Source: JBFWNZ01 sp050250795 | Lineage (GTDB): Bacteria; Pseudomonadota; Alphaproteobacteria; UBA8366 | Assembly (NCBI GenBank): GCA_050250795.1 | Contig: JBFWNZ010000088.1 | Location: 1-11,975, forward strand | Direction of reading: 5' to 3' | DNA: 11,975 nucleotides | Program-made: the position numbers and the translations under genes | Part shown: positions 1-6,665 of the stretch, one piece after another | How positions within the stretch are numbered: the first letter of the stretch is position 1 | How the letters are laid out: each line of letters begins with the position of its first letter | The notes under the pieces: model-generated | Told to the model about the DNA's origin: nothing | Seen by the model: the letters and a program-made list of their open reading frames with translations, nothing else | Databases searched by the model: none

Positions 1-1220
1 ACGGCGGCCAGCGCGCTCGCTCGCTCGGCCAGGCTGCGGCCGCGCAATTCGGCGATGCCGTATTCCGTGACCACGAAATCCGCTTCGGAGCGCAGGGTTG
101 TGACCGGGCCGTCGAGTCGCGGCACGATCCGGCTGATCCGGCCGTCGCGCGAGGCCGCAGGCAGCATGATGACCGCCCGTCCGCGGGGCGCATTGAAAGC
201 GGCGCGATGGAAGTCGCCCTGGCCGCCGGTGGCGCCGATATAGCGGCGGCCGATGGTTTCCGCATTCACCTGTCCGGACAGGTCCACCTCGACCGCGCCG
301 TTGATCGCGACGAGCGTTTCAAGCGGGGCCATGGCGCGGCCGGAATGCGAATAGCGGACATCGCGAAGCCGGCAGGCGGGATTGCGGTGCAGATGCCGGT
401 ACAACCGGTCCGTGCCCAGGCATCCGGTGGCGACGCTGAGCCCGGGATCGATTTCCTTGCAGCGATTGGTCACGGCGCCCGACTCGACCAGATCGACGAA
501 CCAGTCGGACAGGATGCCGGAGTGGATGCCGAGGTCGCGCTTGGTCGCCGCCAGACGCCGGGCGACGGCCGTCGCCACCGATCCGACGCCGATCTCGACG
601 GTTGCCCGGTCCGGCACGAGCGCGGCCACATGCGCCCCGATGGCATCGTCGATGGGGCCCGGTTCGCGCGCGGGGCCGGCTGCCAGCGCGCGGTCGCTCG
701 TCATGGCGGCGTCGAACCGGTCGGCGCGGATGGCGCCGTCGCCGAAGATCCAGGGGACCTGGGTGTTGACCTCCGCGATGACTGTCCGCGCCCCGGCCAG
801 CGCGGCATGCACGGGCCCCAGATAGGCGCCCAGATTATGCAGCCCCGTGCCGTCGTCGCGGCTGACGTTCAACAGCACGACGTCCGGTCGCAGCGGACCG
901 TCGGAGAGCAAGCGGGCGTAGTCCGAGTAGTGGCAGGGAACGATTTCCACCCGCCCCGCGGCCGCCAGCTCGCCCGTACGGGCCAATGCGCCGAAGCTGG
1001 TGATGCGAAAGACGGGATCGGGCGCGGTGGCTAGCGGCGCCAGCGAGCCGGCCAGCATGTTGCCGATCAGCAGGCGCACGCCCGGGAACCGGTGGCGCTG
1101 GCGCACCAGCGCCTCGGTCAAGGACACCGGTTCGCCCGGCCCATCGGTCCAGTAGACCGTGTCTCCGGGCCGGATCAGGCCGGACAGGTCGGGATCGGCG
1201 GATTCGAGCCAGCGGGTCAT
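1..1220 (-). CDS. Acetyl-CoA hydrolase/transferase family protein (3' end off window)
   Basis: Translating the minus strand from the ATG at 1220 gives 406 residues without a stop; probably only the last few dozen codons lie beyond the left edge. The fold is that of the acetyl-CoA hydrolase / 4-hydroxybutyrate CoA-transferase family: GVGS at residues 211-214, GGQGDF at 332-337 (CoA-binding signature) and TEYGIAELRG at 385-394 near the C-terminus. Family members move CoA between carboxylates through a glutamyl-CoA thioester, or hydrolyse acyl-CoA. Here the segment that normally reads H-(S/T)-E reads HSG (residues 233-235), so the presumed catalytic Glu is Gly235. A classical ping-pong transferase mechanism is therefore doubtful. 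The start overlaps the stop of the upstream AMACR-like gene as ATGA, so the two are translationally coupled. There is no signal peptide, so it should be cytosolic. The family is firm; the substrate is unknown. Confidence 0.85.
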   Translation of the reverse strand, partial: MTRWLESADPDLSGLIRPGDTVYWTDGPGEPVSLTEALVRQRHRFPGVRLLIGNMLAGSLAPLATAPDPVFRITSFGALARTGELAAAGRVEIVPCHYSDYARLLSDGPLRPDVVLLNVSRDDGTGLHNLGAYLGPVHAALAGARTVIAEVNTQVPWIFGDGAIRADRFDAAMTSDRALAAGPAREPGPIDDAIGAHVAALVPDRATVEIGVGSVATAVARRLAATKRDLGIHSGILSDWFVDLVESGAVTNRCKEIDPGLSVATGCLGTDRLYRHLHRNPACRLRDVRYSHSGRAMAPLETLVAINGAVEVDLSGQVNAETIGRRYIGATGGQGDFHRAAFNAPRGRAVIMLPAASRDGRISRIVPRLDGPVTTLRSEADFVVTEYGIAELRGRSLAERASALAA

Positions 1221-2371
1221 CGAAAGCCGGTTTCCGCCTTCTCGGTCACGGCGCCGGCCGCCAGCAGCGCGTCGATCTCGCCGTCGGCGAAACCCCAATC
1301 GGCCAGAGCCTCGCGGGTGTGCTGGCCGGGTTCGGGGGGGCGGCGGGTGATACCGCCGGGCGTGCGGCTGAAGCGGGGCGCCGGCGCCGGCTGCACGATT
1401 CCGTCATGGGTGACGAAAGTGTTGCGGGCGCGGTTATGCGGATGGTCGGGCGCCTCGGTCAGCGACAGGATCGGCGCGAAACAGGCGTCGCTGCCTTCGA
1501 ACGCCACCGTCCATTCGTCGCGCGTACGGGTTCGGAACACCGTCTCGAACCGGGCACGCAGGACCGGCCAGTTCTCCTGTTTCGTCCGGTCGGGGAGGTT
1601 CTCGCCGGCGAGACCGAGGCGCTCCAGAAGCTCGTCGTAGAATTGCGGCTCGATGGTGCCCAGGGCCACGAACTTGCCGTCCTTGGTCTCGTAGACGCCG
1701 TAATAGGGCGCGCCGCCATCGACGACGTTGTTGGCGCGCGTATCGGTCCAGTAGCCGCTGGCCATGAGGGCGTAGATCATCGTCATCAGATTGGCGGAAC
1801 CGTCCGTCATGGCGGCGTCGATGACCTGTCCCTTGCCGGATCCCTTCGCCTCCAGCAGCGCGCAGACGAGACCGAAGGCGAGGTACAGTGCGCCGCCGCC
1901 GAAATCGCCGACCATGTTCAGCGGCGCGATGGGGGTCTGCGGAGTGCCGATGGCGTGCAGCGCGCCGGTCAGCGCGATGTAGTTGATGTCGTGTCCGGCC
2001 ATCTGCGCGATCGGGCCGCTCTGGCCCCAGCCGGTCATGCGGCCGTAGACGAGCCGGGGGTTGCGGGTCAGGCAGGTTTCGGGACCGAGCCCCAGCCGCT
2101 CGGCGACGCCGGGCCGAAAGCCCTCGATCAGCGCGTCCGCCTGCTCGACCAGGCGCAGCACCGTCTCCACGCCCTCGGCCTTCTTCAGGTCCACCGCCAC
2201 CGACCGCTTGCTGCGGTTGAACAGTTCGAAGCGCGGCGCGGCGCGATAGAGCGTCTTGAAGCGGTCCACGCGCAGCACGTCCGCACCCAGATCGGCCAGC
2301 AGCATCGCGCACATCGGCCCCGGCCCGATGCCGGCCAACTCCACGACCTTCAGCCCTTTGAGCGGTCCCAT
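1217..2371 (-). CDS. CaiB/BaiF CoA-transferase family III protein, alpha-methylacyl-CoA racemase type
   Basis: The product is 384 residues, the normal size for alpha-methylacyl-CoA racemases. The N-terminus GPLKGLKVVELAGIGPGPM and the following LLADLGADVLRVD are typical of this branch of the class III CoA-transferase fold. The racemase catalytic residues known from the mycobacterial enzyme (His126, Asp156, Glu241) match His127 (AGHDINY), Asp156 (NMVGDFGGG) and Glu241 (LGTIEPQFY) at almost identical positions. I therefore infer epimerisation of 2-methylacyl-CoA thioesters or a related alpha-proton abstraction rather than CoA transfer. The start at 2371 is chosen because GGGAG lies about 8 nt upstream and it matches the family N-terminus; an in-frame extension to 2428 looks spurious. 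It is the first gene of a pair, overlapping the next gene by 4 bp. A hydrolase/transferase-like partner suggests a branched or aromatic acyl-CoA route, but the substrate cannot be read from sequence. Confidence 0.9.
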   Translation of the reverse strand: MGPLKGLKVVELAGIGPGPMCAMLLADLGADVLRVDRFKTLYRAAPRFELFNRSKRSVAVDLKKAEGVETVLRLVEQADALIEGFRPGVAERLGLGPETCLTRNPRLVYGRMTGWGQSGPIAQMAGHDINYIALTGALHAIGTPQTPIAPLNMVGDFGGGALYLAFGLVCALLEAKGSGKGQVIDAAMTDGSANLMTMIYALMASGYWTDTRANNVVDGGAPYYGVYETKDGKFVALGTIEPQFYDELLERLGLAGENLPDRTKQENWPVLRARFETVFRTRTRDEWTVAFEGSDACFAPILSLTEAPDHPHNRARNTFVTHDGIVQPAPAPRFSRTPGGITRRPPEPGQHTREALADWGFADGEIDALLAAGAVTEKAETGFR

Positions 2372-2549
2372 CCCGTGGCTCCCGTTGCGAGTGTTCCTGC
2401 CGCCGGACGGCAGCGCGCTACCATGCACGGCGCGGCGGCCTCCGTCGATGGCGAAACGATGCCGGCTTGGGGGTTGGCAGGGCCGTGCGCCGCGCCTAAG
2501 TCAGGAACGGGAGCAGAGCCTCCCGCAACCCCGATCCGGAGTGCAGATA

Positions 2550-2960
2550 TTGATCCGACCGATCCGTTTTTCGCTCGGTTTGGCCGCCGGGCTGTTGCCG
2601 GCCATTGCGCTGGCCGATAGCTTTGCCGGCCTGGACAGGAACGGCGACGGCGCGGTGGATCGCGCCGAATGGAGCGCCGCGAGCGCCGAGCGCTTCGCCG
2701 GTCTGGACGCGAATGGCGACGGCCGGCTGAACATGGTGGAGATCGCCACCATTCCCGTTACGCCCGGCCCGTCGGCCCAGCGCCTTCGCGAAACCCGCCA
2801 GCGGGAATATCAGGCGATGGATGCCGACGGCGACGGAGAGGTCTCGCGCGAGGAGTATCTGGCCGTCAGCCTGACCCGGTTCCAGGCGCTCGACCGGAAC
2901 GGCGATCAGCGGATTGCCGAGGCGGAAGTGCGTTCCTCGGGCGGCCGGCGCGGCGAGTAG
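2550..2960 (+). CDS. Exported four-EF-hand calcium-binding protein
   Basis: This 136-residue protein starts at a TTG at 2550 by my reading. GGAG at 2538-2541 sits 8 nt upstream, and this start gives a compact signal peptide (RPIR, a hydrophobic core, then ALA before Asp23). A GTG at 2541 is the alternative start. The mature part holds four 12-residue EF-hand loops: residues 29-40 (DRNGDGAVDRAE), 53-64 (DANGDGRLNMVE), 91-102 (DADGDGEVSREE) and 115-126 (DRNGDQRIAEAE). The first three keep acidic or Asn ligands at positions 1, 3 and 5 and Glu at 12; in the fourth, position 9 is Ala. Such small EF-hand proteins are common in Proteobacteria and mostly uncharacterised. It is probably a periplasmic Ca2+ buffer or sensor. 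It is divergent from the AMACR-like gene and convergent with infC, 37 bp away. Confidence 0.85.
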   Translation: MIRPIRFSLGLAAGLLPAIALADSFAGLDRNGDGAVDRAEWSAASAERFAGLDANGDGRLNMVEIATIPVTPGPSAQRLRETRQREYQAMDADGDGEVSREEYLAVSLTRFQALDRNGDQRIAEAEVRSSGGRRGE

Positions 2961-2986
2961 GGCGGTTCGAGCGTGAGGCGGGCTGT

Positions 2987-3012
2987 CTCGCGCCGCCTCA
3001 ACGCGGCGCGAG
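2987..3012. terminator. GC-rich hairpin over the infC stop, candidate bidirectional terminator
   Basis: A perfect 10-bp inverted repeat has arms 2987-2996 and 3003-3012 and a 6-nt loop. It covers the last codons and the stop of infC and lies 26 bp past the stop of the convergent EF-hand gene. A second, mutually exclusive 8-bp stem pairs 2974-2981 with 2993-3000. No T-run follows on either strand, so it is not a textbook intrinsic terminator. Its position between two convergent genes favours a role in 3'-end formation or blocking read-through. Confidence 0.45.
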
Positions 3013-3534
3013 GACCATCACCATCTGGCGGCCTTCCATCAGCGGATGCTGCTCGACCTTGGCCAGGGCATCGACATCGTTGCGGATGCGGTCCAGGACC
3101 TTGGTGCCCAGCTCCTGATGCGCCATCTCACGGCCGCGGAAGCGCAGGGTGACCTTCACCTTGTCGCCTTCCTCGAAGAACTTGACCATGCTGCGCATCT
3201 TCACATCGTAATCATGGGAATCGATGTTCGGCCGGAACTTGATTTCCTTGACCTCGATGACCTTCTGCTTCTTGCGCGCCTCGCTTTTGCGCTTCTGCTC
3301 CTGGAACTTATATTTTCCATAATCCAGAATCTTGCAGACTGGCGGCGCGGCCGTCGGAGAGACCTCGACCAGGTCGAGTCCGTACTGTTCCGCTCGCGCA
3401 AGCGCCTCCCGGGTCGGCATGACTCCGAGCTGCGTACCATCGGGATCGATCAGGCGCACCTGCGCCGCGTCGATCGATTCGTTCACCCGCGGTCCGTCCT
3501 TGACCGGCGGTTGAACCATGCGTGGTCTGGCGAT
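2998..3534 (-). CDS. infC: Translation initiation factor IF-3, with AUC start codon
   Basis: IF3 binds the 30S subunit, enforces start-codon and initiator-tRNA fidelity and prevents premature joining of the 50S subunit. The product from 3534 is 178 residues, normal for the family. The N-domain begins at GPRVNESI (residues 14-21); the signature KILDYGKYKF is at 68-77; a Lys/Arg-rich linker helix follows; the C-domain (from about 95) contains VKEIKFRPNI, FEEGDKVKV and FRGREMAHQ, ending in MEGRQMVMVLAPR. The start is assigned to ATC at 3532-3534. GGAGGAG at 3545-3539 (minus strand) gives a 6-nt gap from GGAGG, and the resulting (M)ARP start resembles alphaproteobacterial IF3. The ATG at 3519 lies 21 nt from that site, and the GTG at 3567 has no good site. 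Non-AUG starts are the classic basis of infC autoregulation. It follows thrS by 161 bp; rpmI-rplT do not follow. Confidence 0.95.
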   Translation of the reverse strand: MARPRMVQPPVKDGPRVNESIDAAQVRLIDPDGTQLGVMPTREALARAEQYGLDLVEVSPTAAPPVCKILDYGKYKFQEQKRKSEARKKQKVIEVKEIKFRPNIDSHDYDVKMRSMVKFFEEGDKVKVTLRFRGREMAHQELGTKVLDRIRNDVDALAKVEQHPLMEGRQMVMVLAPR

Positions 3535-3545
3535 ACTGCTCCTCC
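3532..3545 (-). promoter_or_regulatory. infC ribosome binding site and AUC initiation codon
   Basis: Reading the minus strand, GGAGGAG (3545-3539) is followed by CAGT and then ATC (3534-3532). This is the strongest Shine-Dalgarno in the window and it fits only the ATC. IF3 represses its own synthesis in E. coli because it rejects the AUU start of infC; an AUC start here would work the same way. The site is seen directly; its regulatory role is inferred from that precedent. Confidence 0.75.
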
Positions 3546-3685
3546 ATCCGTCGTTGAATACAAACACCCGCCGCCGGCATGGCGGTCGGACCCCATTTCA
3601 TCGCGGGGCATCGTCACGCGGAAACGCGCCGAATGCAAGCGTCCGGCGCGGCAATGCCCTTCGTGAACCCCGGCTTCGTTTCCGA

Positions 3686-3707
3686 CGCACGGCCGTCAAG
3701 CCGTGCG
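3686..3707. repeat. Inverted repeat overlapping the thrS stop
   Basis: An 8-bp perfect inverted repeat (arms 3686-3693 and 3700-3707, loop 6 nt) covers the thrS stop codon at 3698-3696. No T-tract follows on the minus strand, so it may be a weak terminator or attenuating hairpin between thrS and infC, or a 3'-end stabiliser. The minus-strand loop reads TTGACG, which resembles a -35 box, but no convincing -10 follows at the right distance. Confidence 0.35.
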
Positions 3708-5642
3708 GCCACCCGGAACCGCAGCCTCGGCGGAAAGTGTACGAAGCGCTTCCTCCAGCGCAAGCACTTCCTGTGCCTGGCTGCCCAGCCGGCGCAGCGC
3801 GACCTTGCGCTCCTCCGCCTCGCGGCGTCCGACGACCAGCAGCGCCGGCACCTTGGCAAGGCTGTGCTCGCGGACCTTGTAATTGATCTTCTCGTTCCGC
3901 AGGTCCGTCTCGACCCGCAGTCCGGCGGCCTTGCAGGCTGCGGCGACATCGGCGGCCCAGGGGTCCGCGTCGCTGGTGATCGTCGCGACGACCGCCTGTA
4001 CCGGCGCCAGCCACATCGGAAAGCGGCCCGCATAGTTCTCGACCAGGATCGCGATGAACCGCTCGAACGATCCCAGGATCGCCCGGTGCAGCATGACCGG
4101 TCGGCGCTTCGTGCTGGATTCGTCGATATAGGCGGCGTCCAGCCGTTCCGGCATCACGAAATCGACCTGGAGGGTTCCGCACTGCCAGTCGCGGCCGATG
4201 GCGTCCTGCAGGACGAATTCCAGCTTGGGACCGTAGAAGGCGCCTTCGCCGGGATTGAGCGTGTAGCTGAGACCGGCCGCTTCCGTCGCCTGGCGCAGCG
4301 AGGCCTCGGCGCGATCCCATGTCTCGTCGGTTCCGGCCCGGACATCCGGGCGGTCCGAGAACTTCACCTTCACCTGCTCGAAGCCGAAATCGCGATAGAC
4401 CGATTGCAGCAGGCCGCAAAAAGCCTGCGTCTCGGACACGATCTGGTCCTCGGTGCAGAAGATATGCGCGTCGTCCTGCGTGAAGGCGCGCACCCGCATC
4501 AGCCCGTGCAGGGCGCCCGACGGCTCGTTGCGATGGCAGGAGCCGAACTCCGCCAGCCGGATCGGCAGCTCGCGGTAGCTGGTGATGCCCTGTTTGAAGA
4601 TCTGCACATGGCCGGGGCAGTTCATCGGCTTCACCGCCAGCATCCGCTCCTCGGATTCGGCGATGAACATGTGCTCGTGGAACTTCTCCCAATGGCCCGA
4701 GGCTTCCCACAGGCTGCGGTCGATCAGCTGCGGCGTCTTGACCTCGACATAGCCCGCGGCCTCCAGCCGGTCCCGCATGTAACGCTCGATCGTGCGGTAG
4801 AGCGACCAGCCTTTCGGGTGCCAGAAGACGGACCCCGTCGCCTCGTCCTGCTGGTGGTACAGGTCCATCTCGCGGCCAAGACGGCGATGGTCGCGGCGCT
4901 CCGCCTCCTCCAGCATGTGAAGATAGGCTGCCAACTCCTTGTCGGTACGCCAGCATGTGCCGTAGACGCGTTGCAGCATGGCGTTGCGGTGGTCGCCGCG
5001 CCAATAGGCACCGGCCAGCTTCATCAGCTTGAACGCCTTGCCCAACTGGCCCGTGGAGGCGAGATGCGGGCCCCGGCAGAGATCCAGCCAGTCGCCCTGG
5101 CGATAGATCGTCACATCCTCGTCGCGGGGCAGGTCCTGGATGATCTCGGCCTTGTAATGCTCGCCGATGGAATTGAAGAACCGGACGGCTTCGTCGCGGT
5201 CCCAGACCTCGCGCTCGATGGGCAGGTCGCGGTCCACGATCTCGCGCATCCGCTCTTCCATCCGGACAAGGTCGTCCGGCGTGAAGGGTTCGTTGCGCGC
5301 AAAGTCGTAATAGAAGCCGTTGTCGATCACCGGACCGATCGTGACCTGGATGTCGGGGTACAGCTCCTTTGCGGCCTGGGCCAGCACATGGGCGGCGTCG
5401 TGGCGCAGCAGGTCGAGCCCTTCCTCGCGGTCGCGCGTGACGATGGCGACGGCGGCGTCGCGCTCGATGGGGCGCTTCAGGTCGCGCAGGTCGCCGTCAA
5501 CCGTGACCGCGATCGCGGCCTTGGCGAGGCCGGGCCCGATGGAGCGCGCCAGTTCCAGGCCGGTGACGGGGCCCGCAAAACGGCGCTCGCTGCCATCGGG
5601 CAGCGTGATGACGACCGGTACGGCGGCGGCCTCGACACTCAC
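3696..5642 (-). CDS. thrS: Threonyl-tRNA synthetase
   Basis: ThrRS charges tRNA-Thr with threonine and edits mischarged Ser-tRNA-Thr in the cytosol. From the GTG at 5642 it is 648 residues, full length. Domains in order: TGS (about 1-60); editing domain with HDAAH (His81, His85) and CRGPH (Cys189, His193); the class II catalytic core with LYRTIERYMRDRLEAAGY, motif 2 around FGSCHRNEPSG, and the zinc ligands Cys342 (MNCPGH), His393 (TQDDAHIF) and His519 (LHRAILGSFERF); and the C-terminal anticodon-binding domain (WLAPVQAVV onward). All key residues are present. The start at 5642 is preferred because AGGAG (5655-5651) lies 8 nt upstream; the GTG at 5651 overlaps that site. It lies 66 bp after the GT9 gene and upstream of infC, the usual thrS-infC order. 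A hairpin at 5666-5682 lies in its leader. Confidence 0.98.
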   Translation of the reverse strand: MSVEAAAVPVVITLPDGSERRFAGPVTGLELARSIGPGLAKAAIAVTVDGDLRDLKRPIERDAAVAIVTRDREEGLDLLRHDAAHVLAQAAKELYPDIQVTIGPVIDNGFYYDFARNEPFTPDDLVRMEERMREIVDRDLPIEREVWDRDEAVRFFNSIGEHYKAEIIQDLPRDEDVTIYRQGDWLDLCRGPHLASTGQLGKAFKLMKLAGAYWRGDHRNAMLQRVYGTCWRTDKELAAYLHMLEEAERRDHRRLGREMDLYHQQDEATGSVFWHPKGWSLYRTIERYMRDRLEAAGYVEVKTPQLIDRSLWEASGHWEKFHEHMFIAESEERMLAVKPMNCPGHVQIFKQGITSYRELPIRLAEFGSCHRNEPSGALHGLMRVRAFTQDDAHIFCTEDQIVSETQAFCGLLQSVYRDFGFEQVKVKFSDRPDVRAGTDETWDRAEASLRQATEAAGLSYTLNPGEGAFYGPKLEFVLQDAIGRDWQCGTLQVDFVMPERLDAAYIDESSTKRRPVMLHRAILGSFERFIAILVENYAGRFPMWLAPVQAVVATITSDADPWAADVAAACKAAGLRVETDLRNEKINYKVREHSLAKVPALLVVGRREAEERKVALRRLGSQAQEVLALEEALRTLSAEAAVPGGRTA

Positions 5643-5665
5643 GGAATGCACTCCTGATCGGTGGC

Positions 5666-5682
5666 TGGATGCAACGCATCCA
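5666..5682. repeat. Stem-loop in the GT9-thrS intergenic region / thrS leader
   Basis: A perfect 7-bp inverted repeat (TGGATGC at 5666-5672, GCATCCA at 5676-5682) with a 3-nt loop lies 23 nt upstream of the thrS start. The flanking TGGC and GCCA can extend it across a small bulge. It has no T-tail. It could be the end of the glycosyltransferase transcript or a leader structure for thrS. In E. coli thrS is controlled by a leader hairpin mimicking tRNA-Thr, but I see no clear Thr anticodon mimic here. Confidence 0.35.
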
Positions 5683-5708
5683 TGGCCAGATATGGCGTGC
5701 GCCGGGAT

Positions 5709-6665
5709 TTATCGCAATCTCTTGGCCGCTTCAACCTCGCCAACCGCCAGCCCTTTCAACTCGCGGCGGCGCAGGACCATTACTTCCGGGCCGCGCTGTC
5801 CGCACAGCGCCGGGTCCGAGGCATGGCTGTACAGCACCAGCGACGGGCAGCCGACGGCGGCAACGACATGCATCGGACCGGTGTCGTTGCCGGCGGCGCC
5901 GGCGGCGCGGCGTGCCAGCCCGGCAAGATCGAGAAGGGTGGTCTTACCGGACAGGTCGAGTGCGGTGGGGCATTTCGCACGGATCGCCGCCATCACCTCG
6001 GCCTCGTCGGCGCCGCCGATCAGCACCGGCTGGTGCCCGGTATTCGCCAGTTCGCGGGCAAAGGCGCCGTAGCGCTGGGCGGGCCAGCGCTTCTCCGGGC
6101 GATGCGCCGCGCCGCCCGGTGCCAGAAGGAAGAAACCGTTGGTCAGCGGGAAGCGGCCGACATCCGCATCGAGCCATGACAGGTCCGCGGGCTCGTTCAT
6201 CGGCACGCCAGCCATCGCCAGCTGTTCGCGCTGCCGTTCGGCCGTATGCATGCGGTCGCGTTCGGGGTTGCTGTGGGGGTGCGAGCAGCCGGTGGCGATG
6301 CCGGACCATTCCGGTCGGAGCGCGCCCGGAAGCGGGCGGCGCATCAGCCGGAAATACCAGCCGCTGCGGTCGGAGGTCTGCAGGTCGTAGACGCGCTGGA
6401 ACCGGCCCGTGCGCAGGCGCCGGCGAAGGTCAAGCCAGCCTCCCGGCTGCCACCAGTCGGGGCGGCTGTCGACCCAGATGTCGTCGAACCAGCGGCTGGC
6501 CTCCGCCAGCTCGACGAAGGGCGCGGTGGTCAGCAGGGTGAGATGAGCGTCCGGATGATGCCGGCGGATCGCGGCCATCGGCGCCAGGGCCTGAACGAAA
6601 TCGCCCAATGCGCCCAGTTTGATCACCAGAATCCGGGGGCGCTGCACGTCCAAGGCTTCGGTCAC
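5709..6665 (-). CDS. Glycosyltransferase family 9 (ADP-heptose:LPS heptosyltransferase-like)
   Basis: GT9 enzymes transfer heptose (or related sugars) from ADP-sugars to the LPS core at the inner face of the membrane. The protein is 318 residues. Visible signatures are the N-terminal Rossmann strand and loop ILVIKLGALGDFVQALAP (residues 12-29, with Asp22 in the catalytic GD position), PGGAAHRPEKRWP (183-195, donor-site Lys/Arg) and the C-terminal GNDTGPMHVVAAVGCP (259-274). The GTG start at 6665 overlaps the TGA of the GT4 gene as GTGA. Upstream in-frame starts would run into the GT4 coding region and give a non-family leader, so I reject them. A short GGTGG lies near this start. Cotranscription with the GT4 gene indicates a common envelope polysaccharide or LPS core task. 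Acceptor and exact sugar are not predictable. Confidence 0.9.
   Translation of the reverse strand: MTEALDVQRPRILVIKLGALGDFVQALAPMAAIRRHHPDAHLTLLTTAPFVELAEASRWFDDIWVDSRPDWWQPGGWLDLRRRLRTGRFQRVYDLQTSDRSGWYFRLMRRPLPGALRPEWSGIATGCSHPHSNPERDRMHTAERQREQLAMAGVPMNEPADLSWLDADVGRFPLTNGFFLLAPGGAAHRPEKRWPAQRYGAFARELANTGHQPVLIGGADEAEVMAAIRAKCPTALDLSGKTTLLDLAGLARRAAGAAGNDTGPMHVVAAVGCPSLVLYSHASDPALCGQRGPEVMVLRRRELKGLAVGEVEAAKRLR

Noticed and set aside
2372..2549. Promoters in the divergent region between the AMACR-like and EF-hand genes
   Set aside because: I found only weak -35/-10 look-alikes and short inverted repeats (such as 2508-2523); nothing strong enough to annotate.
207..2620. Long plus-strand open frames opposite the CoA-hydrolase and AMACR-like genes
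   Set aside because: They are shadows of two family-confirmed minus-strand genes and have no domain or ribosome-binding support.
3535..3695. Separate infC promoter in the thrS-infC gap
   Set aside because: Candidate boxes match at most about half of the consensus; a 5-bp stem at 3571-3585 is also within chance. No call made.
3579..5657. 692-codon open frame on the plus strand opposite thrS
   Set aside because: It is exactly antisense to a fully conserved ThrRS gene. Its translation is low-complexity and rich in Ala, Gly, Asp and Val with no recognisable domain, as expected for the codon-aligned shadow of a GC-rich gene.
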